Below, one piece after another: positions 1 to 5,666 of a stretch of 6,316 nt of DNA; positions within the stretch are counted from its first letter, which is position 1; the number at the start of each line of letters is the position of its first letter. The notes below the pieces were generated by a model, which saw only the letters and a program-made list of their open reading frames with translations, was not told where the DNA came from and did not search any database. The position numbers and the translations under genes are program-made. Origin of the DNA: Synergistaceae bacterium (GTDB lineage Bacteria > Synergistota > Synergistia > Synergistales > Synergistaceae); the NCBI GenBank assembly GCA_030539135.1, contig JAUNSQ010000018.1, positions 10,161-16,476 of the forward strand, given 5' to 3'.

Positions 1-723
1 AAGTGGATAATACGGGATCATGTTCTCAACAAGCCAGTCGCACGCCTGAGTCGGTCTCATGCCCCAGTTTGTCGGGCAAGTGGAGAGGACTTCGACGAAC
101 GAGAAACCCTTCTTGTCTATCTGGTTCTGGAACGCTTTTTTGATCGCTTTCTTCAGCGCCGGAAGGTGCGCCGGTTTCGCTGCGGAGACCCTCTCGATAT
201 ACGCCGGGCCCTTGAGCGTGGCGAGCATCTCGCACATGCGCATCGGATAGCCCGCGCGCGCCGGGTCGCGCCCATCCTGCGTCGTCGTCGTCTTCTGACC
301 GATGAGCGTCGTAGGAGCCATCTGGCCTCCAGTCATTCCGTAAATGGCGTTGTTTATGAATATCACCGTGATGTTCTCCGAACGGTTAGCGGCGTGGACT
401 ATCTCGCCCGCCCCTATCGAAGCGAGGTCGCCGTCGCCCTGATATGTGAATATCATCCTGTCGGGGCGCACACGCTTAAACCCTGTGGCTATCGCCGGCG
501 CGCGTCCGTGCGGGGCTTCGATAAAATCGGTGTCGATGTACCCGTACATAAGCGCGGCGCATCCGACTGGCGCGATGCCCGTCGTTATCTCCTGTATATC
601 AAGTTCGTTCAGCGTCTCGCACAGCATCCTGTGGACTATCCCATGGGTGCAGCCCGGGCAGTAGTGAGTATGTACGCCTTCGACCCAGCTTTTTGGTCTT
701 TCATAAATGAGTTTTTCAGCCAT
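1..723 (-). CDS. 2-oxoacid:ferredoxin oxidoreductase beta subunit, TPP-binding (VorA/KorB type), partial at left edge
   Basis: This is the catalytic beta subunit of a CoA-acylating 2-oxoacid:ferredoxin oxidoreductase. It holds thiamine pyrophosphate and decarboxylates the 2-oxo acid in the cytoplasm. My translation of the minus strand is open from ATG at 723 to the window edge (241 codons, no stop), so the C-terminus is missing. The TPP signature is clear: GDGDL at residues 96-100 and the NN pair at 124-125. An N-terminal CPGC (residues 22-25) and C55 match the cysteines that bind a [4Fe-4S] cluster in this family. The ATG has a GGAGG site 8 nt upstream, and the gap to the alpha-subunit stop is 14 nt, so the two are co-transcribed. 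Family beta subunits are usually about 245-290 aa, so little may be lost. Substrate (branched-chain, 2-oxoglutarate or aryl-pyruvate) cannot be read from the sequence; buk in the operon favours branched-chain or short acyl substrates. Confidence 0.93.
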   Translation of the reverse strand, partial: MAEKLIYERPKSWVEGVHTHYCPGCTHGIVHRMLCETLNELDIQEITTGIAPVGCAALMYGYIDTDFIEAPHGRAPAIATGFKRVRPDRMIFTYQGDGDLASIGAGEIVHAANRSENITVIFINNAIYGMTGGQMAPTTLIGQKTTTTQDGRDPARAGYPMRMCEMLATLKGPAYIERVSAAKPAHLPALKKAIKKAFQNQIDKKGFSFVEVLSTCPTNWGMRPTQACDWLVENMIPYYPL

Positions 724-737
724 GGCGTTCGCCTCCG

Positions 738-1802
738 TTATTTGAGCTCCGCAAATATCTTGCGGCACTCTTCTTCTATCTCAAGCACGCTCGGGCACAT
801 GCCGCCGGTGCGTCCGTAGAAGCTGACCGGTATCTGGTATTTGACGGCGGCCTCCACGTCCTTCTTCATCTGCCCCCAGTTCATCTCAACGTCGAGTATA
901 TGTTTGCACGTCGGGACGAGTGTGGCAAAATCTTTATACGGGAACGGATTGACGAGCAGAGGGCGCATGAGGCCGACCTTATATCCCTCGGAGCGAAGGT
1001 TGTCGACGACAGAGCGGGCTATGCGTCCTACGGTTCCAAACGCCGATATCACGACTTCCGCGTCGTCCGCCTTGTACTTCTCACAGTCCGTCTCTTTCTC
1101 TGCGATCACGTTCCATTTGGCTTCGAGTTTGCGGTTGTGATTTTCAAGCGTCTCCGGGTCCAAGAAAAGGCTGCGGAGTATATTTCTTTTTCCGCGTTCC
1201 TTCATGTAGCCACACGCCCATTCGACAGGCTTGGAAAGGTTCTTGCCGTGCCCTTCCGGTATCTCGACGGCCTCCATTATCTGGCCGATGACGCCGTCAC
1301 AGAGCACGATTACCGGGTTGCGGTATGTCTGCGCGAGGTCAAATGACTTCTGCACCATGTTCACCGCCTCCTGCAATGAGCTCGGAGCAAGAACGATGAT
1401 CCTGAAATCTCCGTGAGCCATTCCATGGGCGGCCTGATTGTAGTCCCCCTGCGACGGGAGTATCCCGCCAAGGCCGGGGCCTGCGCGCATGACGTTTACC
1501 ACTACCACCGGCATCTCCTGCCCTGCCATATAGCTCATGGCCTCCGCCATAAGCGATACTCCGGGGCTTGAGGAGCTTGTCATGACCCGTTCTCCTGTCG
1601 ACGCGGCTCCGAGTATCATATTCGACGCGGATACTTCGCTTTCGGCCTGCAGATATGTGCCGCCGACCTCAAAAAGCCTTTTTGACATATATTCTGGGAT
1701 CTCGTTCTGAGGCGTTATCGGATAGCCGAAGAAATATTTGCATCCGGCCTGTACTGCCGCTTCGGCGATAGCCTCGGTCCCCTTCATAAGCGTTCTTTCC
1801 AT
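738..1802 (-). CDS. vorB: 2-oxoacid:ferredoxin oxidoreductase alpha subunit (VorB-like, 354 aa)
   Basis: This subunit pairs with the beta subunit to convert a 2-oxo acid plus CoA to acyl-CoA, CO2 and reduced ferredoxin. The N-terminal domain (about residues 1-190) carries YPITPQNE at 27-34. The AESE stretch at 53-56 probably includes the glutamate that activates the TPP held by the beta subunit. A transketolase-C-like domain follows (about 250-345), with a GRTGGMCPS segment near the end. The length matches 350-aa alpha subunits annotated as VorB (3-methyl-2-oxobutanoate oxidoreductase) or KorA. The ATG start gives the family-typical opening MxxxLMKG; a GGAGG motif lies 12 nt upstream, slightly far. 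It follows the ferredoxin gene by 18 nt and precedes the beta gene by 14 nt. The family call is firm; choosing VOR over KOR or IOR is inference from operon context. Confidence 0.93.
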   Translation of the reverse strand: MERTLMKGTEAIAEAAVQAGCKYFFGYPITPQNEIPEYMSKRLFEVGGTYLQAESEVSASNMILGAASTGERVMTSSSSPGVSLMAEAMSYMAGQEMPVVVVNVMRAGPGLGGILPSQGDYNQAAHGMAHGDFRIIVLAPSSLQEAVNMVQKSFDLAQTYRNPVIVLCDGVIGQIMEAVEIPEGHGKNLSKPVEWACGYMKERGKRNILRSLFLDPETLENHNRKLEAKWNVIAEKETDCEKYKADDAEVVISAFGTVGRIARSVVDNLRSEGYKVGLMRPLLVNPFPYKDFATLVPTCKHILDVEMNWGQMKKDVEAAVKYQIPVSFYGRTGGMCPSVLEIEEECRKIFAELK

Positions 1803-1820
1803 TATTTTCTGCCGCCTCCC

Positions 1821-2036
1821 CTATTCTTCGCGGAATACTCTGATAGCGGCATCCGGGCAGCGCATCGCGCACATACCGCACCCGATGCAGTCCTCGGCAT
1901 TGACCGCGGCCACCGGGCGATACCCCTTCTGGTTTATCTTATCCGATATCGCAAGGACTTTCTTGGGACATGCTTCCACACAAAGCGAACAACTCTTACA
2001 GTATTGTTCAAGTATTTCTACTCTTCCTTTTGGCAA
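1821..2036 (-). CDS. 2x[4Fe-4S] ferredoxin-type delta subunit of the 2-oxoacid oxidoreductase (VorC/KorD type, 71 aa)
   Basis: This small iron-sulfur protein probably passes electrons from the catalytic subunits to free ferredoxin. It has two classic cluster motifs: C13-x2-C16-x2-C19-x3-C23-P and C50-x2-C53-x2-C56-x3-C60-P. The arrangement and 71-aa length are those of bacterial-type ferredoxins and of the separate delta subunits found beside VorB/KorA genes. The start codon is TTG at 2036. An AAAGGGG site (2046-2052) sits 9 nt upstream of it, and no ATG or GTG is better placed. The gap to the upstream ATPase gene is 19 nt and to the alpha-subunit gene 18 nt. A free ferredoxin is possible, but the position inside the operon argues for a subunit. 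Confidence 0.9.
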   Translation of the reverse strand: MPKGRVEILEQYCKSCSLCVEACPKKVLAISDKINQKGYRPVAAVNAEDCIGCGMCAMRCPDAAIRVFREE

Positions 2037-2055
2037 ACGAAAACACCCCTTTCTT

Positions 2056-2784
2056 TTATATAAGCACGCTTCCGGGAGACTCCCATGGAAGCAGTATCTC
2101 CCTCTTCATGCGCCAGAGACGTATATCGTCGTCCAGCAGCTCCCTTACTTCGTCAAAGATACTCCGCTCGGCTATGCCAAACAGCATATCAAGCCCCATA
2201 TCCTCGGCGAATGACTTCACTTTTTTGACGCCGTCCGCGCATTCCTCCGGCTTCGTCTGGTCCATAAAATGAGGATTGGCGACGACCGCCGTCACTTCAA
2301 GCCCGCCGATATCCTCGAGCTTTGCGCGCATCTCGGAGAGTTCTTTCAAAGTCCTCGTGTGCGTCCTGTATGGATTTACGACGAAGATAAGGTCGTAACC
2401 AGCCTCCCTTATTTCAGGCTCAAACTGCTTCAAAGCGAGAGCCCCCTGCGCGTCCCCGCCGATATCAAGTATGAGTCTAATTGAAGCGTCATATATTTTA
2501 GTCCTAATTTCGGGATTTATGTAGCTCATATCTCCCCATTTCATCTCGCCGGGCGGGTCGAGTATCGACACTTTGCCGCGTTCAAGCTGCTGTATCACCG
2601 TTCTGAGACAGAAATACGGGTTTATTATATCCATATCAGCGAGCGTTATCTTATCGCGCGTCTCAGCCATAGCGTCGGCGAGGCTCATGGTGAACTCAGT
2701 CTTGCCGGAGCCAAGCGCCCCTGTCACGGCTATTACATGGTTCCATCCTATCTCTGATACGATGGCCGCGTTATTGCTAATCAA
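2056..2784 (-). CDS. P-loop NTPase, CobQ/CobB/MinD/ParA-like, unknown role (242 aa from TTG)
   Basis: This is a soluble P-loop ATPase of unknown role. From the TTG start, the Walker A loop GALGSGKT is at residues 22-29, DMDIINPYF at 50-58, and LILDIGGD, a Walker-B-like strand with D107 and D111, near 104-111. The NPYRTH segment further on is in the nucleotide-base region. The DxDxxNPYF element resembles switch I of SIMIBI-class ATPases, although the Walker A loop is the ordinary kind and lacks the deviant lysine (KGGxGK). I place the start at TTG 2784: AGGAG lies 7 nt upstream and the start overlaps the buk stop by 8 nt. An in-frame ATG at 2802 adds six residues but has a GGA only 2 nt away. 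Its place between buk and the oxidoreductase suggests complex maturation, cofactor or metal handling, or regulation; none is proven. Such genes are often auto-labelled cobyrinate synthase, but no amidotransferase domain is present. Confidence 0.85.
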   Translation of the reverse strand: MISNNAAIVSEIGWNHVIAVTGALGSGKTEFTMSLADAMAETRDKITLADMDIINPYFCLRTVIQQLERGKVSILDPPGEMKWGDMSYINPEIRTKIYDASIRLILDIGGDAQGALALKQFEPEIREAGYDLIFVVNPYRTHTRTLKELSEMRAKLEDIGGLEVTAVVANPHFMDQTKPEECADGVKKVKSFAEDMGLDMLFGIAERSIFDEVRELLDDDIRLWRMKREILLPWESPGSVLI

Positions 2785-3862
2785 ATGCGCTCTCCTTTTC
2801 ATATTCCTTTGCAGCTTCTTTGCCCGACAGGACTCTAAATACGCCCTCGCAGAGGGCGCGAAGCTCGTCCTCTCCGGGGCAGCAAACTACGGGAGCCAGC
2901 CATGAGACGTGCTCCTTTATCTTATCGCACAGATATTTGCTGTGGGCAAGCCCGCCAGTCAAGATCACTGCGTCCACTTCACCCTTCATTGCGACGGAGC
3001 GGCTTCCTATCTCGCAGGCGACCTGATACGCCATGGCGTCCACTACGAGTTTTGCCTTTGCGTCTCCGCCCTCGACCATCTCAATGACCTTCCTGAAATC
3101 GCTCGTGCCCAAGTGAGCGGTAAGCCCCGCGCCGCCCATTATATACTTCTTCATCTGTTCGTAAGTGAACTTGCCCGAATAGCACCTCTTGACTACTTCC
3201 ATGATGTGCACCGTGCCGGAGCGTTCAGGGGTGAAAGGCCCATAGCCGCATATCGCGTTATTCACGTCGATGACGCGCCCAAGGTAATGGGCTCCGACCG
3301 TCACTCCGCCGCCCATGTGGGCGATTATGAACTTGCACTCTTTCAATTCTTTGCCCATCTGCTTCGCGACGCGGTATCCTACCGCTCGCTGGTTGAGCGC
3401 GTGAAACACCGGGACACGCGGGATATCAGGAATGCCGCTGATATGCGCGATGTCTGACATCTCGTCCACGCATACGGGGTCGACTATATACGCCGGTTTG
3501 TCGCCGCTCTCGCGCGCCAGCCTGAGAGCAAGCACCGCGCCGAGGCTGCTCGCGTGGGCCCCGTACTTGTTCGAGCGGAGGTCTTCGATCATCGCGTCGT
3601 TAACTATCCACGTCCCGCTCGCGAGAGGATGGAGCAGCCCGCCCCTCCCTACGAACGCGTCGATATCGGACAGCTTGACCCCATGGGCTCCAAGCGTCTT
3701 TACGACGTCGGAATACCGGAGCTCCTCTTCCTCGGCCCAATCCTTAAAACAGGCGAGCTGCTGCTGAGAGTACGTGACAGTCTCCGTCCACAGCTCTTCA
3801 CAGTCTTCAAACAGGGCGATCTTAGTCGTAGTGGCGCCCGGATTATTTGCAAATATCTTCAC
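2777..3862 (-). CDS. buk: Butyrate kinase / branched-chain acyl kinase (acetokinase family, 361 aa)
   Basis: Buk transfers phosphate from butyryl or isobutyryl/isovaleryl phosphate to ADP, the ATP-yielding step of butyrate or branched-chain fatty acid formation. From the GTG start: NPGATTTK (7-14, phosphate-binding; usually NPGSTSTK), GRGGLL (72-77), VDPVCVDE (127-134), HALNQRAV (154-161), AHMGGGVTVGAH (181-192), GPFTPERSG (208-216) and LTGGLAHS (301-308) all match butyrate kinases in order. The length is typical. The start is uncertain. GTG at 3862 gives an N-terminus like known Buk proteins, but its AAAGG is 12 nt away. TTG at 3874 adds four residues and has AAAGG directly abutting it. The stop overlaps the ATPase start by 8 nt. 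No phosphotransbutyrylase gene lies upstream; the neighbour is a divergent tRNA. Specificity between butyrate and branched acids is not visible. Confidence 0.95.
   Translation of the reverse strand: MKIFANNPGATTTKIALFEDCEELWTETVTYSQQQLACFKDWAEEEELRYSDVVKTLGAHGVKLSDIDAFVGRGGLLHPLASGTWIVNDAMIEDLRSNKYGAHASSLGAVLALRLARESGDKPAYIVDPVCVDEMSDIAHISGIPDIPRVPVFHALNQRAVGYRVAKQMGKELKECKFIIAHMGGGVTVGAHYLGRVIDVNNAICGYGPFTPERSGTVHIMEVVKRCYSGKFTYEQMKKYIMGGAGLTAHLGTSDFRKVIEMVEGGDAKAKLVVDAMAYQVACEIGSRSVAMKGEVDAVILTGGLAHSKYLCDKIKEHVSWLAPVVCCPGEDELRALCEGVFRVLSGKEAAKEYEKESAFD
2791..2799 (-). promoter_or_regulatory. Ribosome binding site inside the buk 3' end that fixes the ATPase start at TTG 2784
   Basis: The minus strand reads AAAAGGAGA here, the codons for the final residues of Buk. 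AGGAG is 7 nt from TTG 2784, which is good spacing. The alternative ATG at 2802 lies upstream of this site and cannot use it. This supports the TTG start and translational coupling through the 8-nt overlap. Confidence 0.7.
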
Positions 3863-3943
3863 CCGTATCAGCAACCTTTACAAGATGTCATACAAATGTT
3901 AAACCGCCTGATGATAAGGCGCTAAACACACGTCCAAAAATGG

Positions 3944-3949
3944 ATTATA
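3944..3949 (-). promoter_or_regulatory. Candidate -10 element for the buk operon promoter
   Basis: The minus strand carries a perfect TATAAT at 3949-3944, with TG directly before it. This would give a leader of roughly 70-75 nt before the buk start. No good -35 hexamer sits 16-18 nt upstream, so the call is tentative. A second, weaker option further upstream is TTGCCA (4009-4004) with TAAATT (3986-3981) at 17-nt spacing. Which one is used cannot be decided from sequence. Confidence 0.4.
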
Positions 3950-4030
3950 CAGCATACAAAGCTCTGAGCATAGCCGCATAAATTTATAAAACACGCAGGA
4001 AAATGGCAACGCTTAACAAGCGACAGCTCC

Positions 4031-4059
4031 TTGACACCGCCAGACATGGTTGATATACT
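4031..4059 (+). promoter_or_regulatory. Sigma-70 promoter of the tRNA-Cys gene
   Basis: A consensus -35 TTGACA (4031-4036) is followed, after exactly 17 nt, by TATACT (4054-4059), one base off the consensus -10. Transcription should begin near 4066, about 9 nt before the mature tRNA. This is the strongest promoter by sequence in the window, as expected for a stable RNA gene. Confidence 0.88.
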
Positions 4060-4074
4060 TTCCGATGTGGCTGC

Positions 4075-4148
4075 GGCGGCATAGCCAAGTGGTAAGGCAG
4101 TGGATTGCAAATCCATCACCACCCGTTCGAATCGGGTTGCCGCCTCCA
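4075..4148 (+). tRNA. tRNA-Cys (GCA)
   Basis: A complete cloverleaf can be folded by hand. The acceptor stem GGCGGCA (4075-4081) pairs with TGCCGCC (4138-4144), followed by discriminator T at 4145 and an encoded CCA at 4146-4148. The T arm is ACCCG / TTCGAAT / CGGGT (4121-4137). The anticodon loop TTGCAAA has GCA at 4107-4109, closed by a five-pair stem that includes one G-T. Anticodon GCA reads the cysteine codons UGC and UGU. U73 is the known identity base for CysRS, so anticodon and discriminator agree. The gene is single, with its own promoter and terminator. Confidence 0.97.
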
Positions 4149-4159
4149 ACAGAATTTCT

Positions 4160-4188
4160 AATCCCCTGCTTGCGCGGGGGATTTTTTA
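4160..4188 (+). terminator. Rho-independent terminator of tRNA-Cys
   Basis: A stem formed by 4160-4169 and 4174-4183 (AATCCCC core with GGGGATT, one T-G pair inside) closes a four-base TTGC loop. It runs directly into six T residues (4182-4187). It begins 11 nt after the tRNA CCA end, so the tRNA forms a monocistronic unit and transcription of the next gene starts afresh. Confidence 0.92.
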
Positions 4189-4198
4189 TTGCGTTGTT

Positions 4199-4232
4199 TT
4201 GCCCTATCGGAGTCTTTTTAGTAAAATATAAT
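4199..4232 (+). promoter_or_regulatory. Candidate promoter for the GNAT-like gene
   Basis: TTGCCC (4199-4204) is followed after 17 nt by TAAAAT (4222-4227). An overlapping perfect TATAAT sits at 4227-4232, but at an unfavourable 22-nt distance from the same -35. Either would place a start site 20-30 nt before the strong AGGAGGG ribosome binding site (from 4250) of the next gene. A promoter is needed here because a terminator ends the tRNA unit just upstream. Confidence 0.5.
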
Positions 4233-4264
4233 ATGCATCGACCGCCGAAAGGAGGGACAGCGTC

Positions 4265-5011
4265 ATGACCATATCATATCCTGATATGACCCTGCACGTC
4301 GTAAAGCATTTCAAAGACGGGCATACGATAATGGCTCCATGCGTCGTATCTATACTGTCGCCAGATGATTATAAGGGACTCAAAAAAGCGTATAAGGAAG
4401 TATCTGAAGGGCTCAGCCCAGAAATCTTCGCGCCATACTCCGACGACGAGCTTAAACGTTTCTTAAGCGAAGATGGAATAGTCGTCGGCGTCCATTACAA
4501 AAAGCAGATCATCTCCGCCCGCAGCGTTAAGATAAGCCCGGAATGGGTGACGGAGTTTTCCGAAGGCCTGGGAGGGCTTGACTGCCACGCAAACACTACG
4601 GCTGTAACAGGTTTCTGCGCCGTCGCGGGAGAGTTCAGGGGGAACAACATCCAGTTCCTGACGCAGTATTATATGGAGAACCTGCTCGTAGCCCTTGGCA
4701 AGTCGATGTTGGTAACGACGATAGCTCCCAATAATATTTTCAGCCTTGCCAACGTGCTGAACTGCAAATATTGCATAACGCGCATCAGAAACGCATACGG
4801 CGGATATCTGCGCTATGTCCTGAAAAAGGACCTCTGGCATACTCCGCACCTCTTCCCGCACGGGCACATGACGATACCGTATCATAACCTCGCGCAGCAG
4901 AAAGAAGCCCTCGACGCGGGATATGTCGGCTACAAACTGATAAAGCGCACAAAGGGCATGGCGCTGTTGTTCGGGCGCAGGGACAGATCGGCCAATATAA
5001 TCGAAGAATAG
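4265..5011 (+). CDS. Putative GNAT-like acyltransferase, function unknown (248 aa)
   Basis: I do not recognise a named gene. The protein is soluble, without signal peptide or membrane helix. The second half looks like a GNAT fold: TGFCAVAGEFRGNNIQ (115-130) resembles the core strand plus the acyl-CoA pyrophosphate loop (R125-G126), though the usual RxxGxG is degenerate. TTIAPNNIFSLANVLN (151-166) is close to the GNAT segment in which an Asn precedes the 'S/A-N-x-L' helix, and YGGYLRYVL (178-186) follows as the usual strand with aromatic residues. The first 100 residues are charged and have no motif I know. ATG 4265 has AGGAGGG 9 nt upstream, an excellent site. The gene stands alone between two terminators, so context gives no substrate. 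Acetyl-CoA-dependent transfer is inference; the ORF itself is secure. Confidence 0.8.
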   Translation: MTISYPDMTLHVVKHFKDGHTIMAPCVVSILSPDDYKGLKKAYKEVSEGLSPEIFAPYSDDELKRFLSEDGIVVGVHYKKQIISARSVKISPEWVTEFSEGLGGLDCHANTTAVTGFCAVAGEFRGNNIQFLTQYYMENLLVALGKSMLVTTIAPNNIFSLANVLNCKYCITRIRNAYGGYLRYVLKKDLWHTPHLFPHGHMTIPYHNLAQQKEALDAGYVGYKLIKRTKGMALLFGRRDRSANIIEE

Positions 5012-5034
5012 AAGAATAATTATAGGCAGTTACA

Positions 5035-5071
5035 AACGAGGCTCCGTTTAAAACTTGAACGGAGCCTCGTT
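5035..5071. terminator. Bidirectional terminator hairpin between convergent genes
   Basis: A perfect 14-bp inverted repeat (5035-5048 with 5058-5071) encloses a 9-nt loop. It lies 23 nt after the stop of the plus-strand GNAT-like gene and 15 nt after the stop of the minus-strand 72-aa gene. T-rich sequence follows on the plus side (TTAAATTATTT); the minus side has only a short T run. Its position between two converging units suggests use from both directions, stronger for the plus strand. Confidence 0.85.
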
Positions 5072-5086
5072 AAATTATTTACGCGC

Positions 5087-5305
5087 TTACAGGAATTGTT
5101 TTATCAGCGAAGCTATCAGCCTTGGCCCGGGAAAGAGACCCCTGCTCAGCCTTTTGCCGGAGGTCACAAGCAGTATGCCCGCAAGAACGGCTATCCCGAC
5201 AGAGTTGATTGGGTTACCGGCTATCACGTTCCTTGGGTTCGCCGCTTCCATCGAGGCGGCGAATTTTGCTTTTGCGCTCTGCAGCGCCAGATGTTCAGCG
5301 TCCAT
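5087..5305 (-). CDS. Small one-helix membrane protein, third gene of a YqjDEK-like cassette (72 aa)
   Basis: A short protein of unknown function. An amphipathic, charged N-terminus (1-30) is followed by one probable membrane helix, about residues 33-49 (core SVGIAVLAGILLV). A basic segment (KRLSRG) and an amphipathic tail ending in IASLIKQFL come after it. It occupies the place that yqjK has after yqjD and yqjE in E. coli and shares that gene's plan of one helix then a basic tail; homology is not proven. I chose ATG 5305 because it overlaps the previous stop by 11 nt and has GAGG 9 nt upstream. A longer reading from 5425 would lie almost entirely over the previous gene and adds an arginine-rich, out-of-frame-looking N-terminus. 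The hairpin at 5035-5071 ends the unit. Confidence 0.72.
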   Translation of the reverse strand: MDAEHLALQSAKAKFAASMEAANPRNVIAGNPINSVGIAVLAGILLVTSGKRLSRGLFPGPRLIASLIKQFL

Positions 5306-5621
5306 CGGCCTTATCCTCAGCGGACGCGACGACCGGAAGCTCAGACGTCTGAGACGTCTCATCGGAGACGCGCGCCCTGCTGAACAGATACCAGCCCGCG
5401 GCGAGCAATATCGCGGAGACGGCAAGCGCGGAAAGAGGCCCGCAGAGATACTCGCGCAGCCACATATAGGCCGCGGCTGTCGCCGCTATAGCCGCGCAGA
5501 ACAAGAAAGCGGCTCCAAAGTACATAAGCAGGAACCGGCGTGTCAGCGTCTCCGCATTCTTCTTCGCGACGCGGCCTTCCGCCTCCAGCAGTTCGAGAAA
5601 ACTCATTATTATCTTTGTCAC
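5295..5621 (-). CDS. YqjE/Holin-X-like two-helix membrane protein (108 aa)
   Basis: An inner-membrane protein resembling the YqjE / 'putative Actinobacterial Holin-X, holin superfamily III' family (PF07332). The N-terminal part (1-29) is charged, with acidic and basic residues, and is likely cytoplasmic. Two hydrophobic helices follow, about 30-53 and 61-80, separated by a short loop with WLREYL. The tail after SRARVSDET is polar and acidic. The family is named after holins but is usually chromosomal and not lytic; nothing here is phage. The first listed start is GTG 5621, which has no well-placed ribosome site. An in-frame CTG at 5630 has GGGAGG exactly 8 nt upstream and may be the true start. 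The gene follows the YqjD-like gene by 45 nt and overlaps the next by 11 nt. Confidence 0.78.
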   Translation of the reverse strand: MTKIIMSFLELLEAEGRVAKKNAETLTRRFLLMYFGAAFLFCAAIAATAAAYMWLREYLCGPLSALAVSAILLAAGWYLFSRARVSDETSQTSELPVVASAEDKADGR

Positions 5622-5638
5622 AGCGTCCAGCGGTCTCG

Positions 5639-5644
5639 CCTCCC
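5639..5644 (-). promoter_or_regulatory. Ribosome binding site GGGAGG upstream of the YqjE-like gene
   Basis: The minus strand reads GGGAGG here. It is 17 nt from the GTG at 5621, too far for efficient use, but 8 nt from an in-frame CTG at 5630-5628. The same GGGAGG with 8-nt spacing precedes the first gene of this unit at 6032. The spacing therefore points to a CTG start adding Leu(Met)-Asp-Ala. Confidence 0.5.
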
Positions 5645-5666
5645 TGCCATATACGGCGCGGTTATC

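Noticed and set aside
166..819. Plus-strand 217-codon ORF
   Set aside because: It lies opposite the beta subunit gene and the end of the alpha gene, is arginine/histidine-rich, and has no ribosome site. The minus strand gives strong family motifs over the same bases.
2909..3457. Plus-strand 182-codon ORF opposite buk
   Set aside because: Antisense to conserved butyrate kinase motifs, with no ribosome binding site.
3922..4149. Minus-strand 75-codon ORF over the tRNA
   Set aside because: It covers the tRNA-Cys gene and its promoter in antisense and shows no protein-like features.
5087..5425. Longer 112-codon version of the 72-aa membrane protein
   Set aside because: The extra 40 residues overlap the YqjE-like gene in another frame and are rich in Arg, Ser and Pro. 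The internal ATG 5305 has a GAGG site at 9 nt and a normal 11-nt overlap.
5295..5621. Holin-like protein as evidence of a prophage
   Set aside because: The name comes from the family title. No endolysin, structural or integration gene is nearby, and the neighbours fit the chromosomal yqj-type arrangement.
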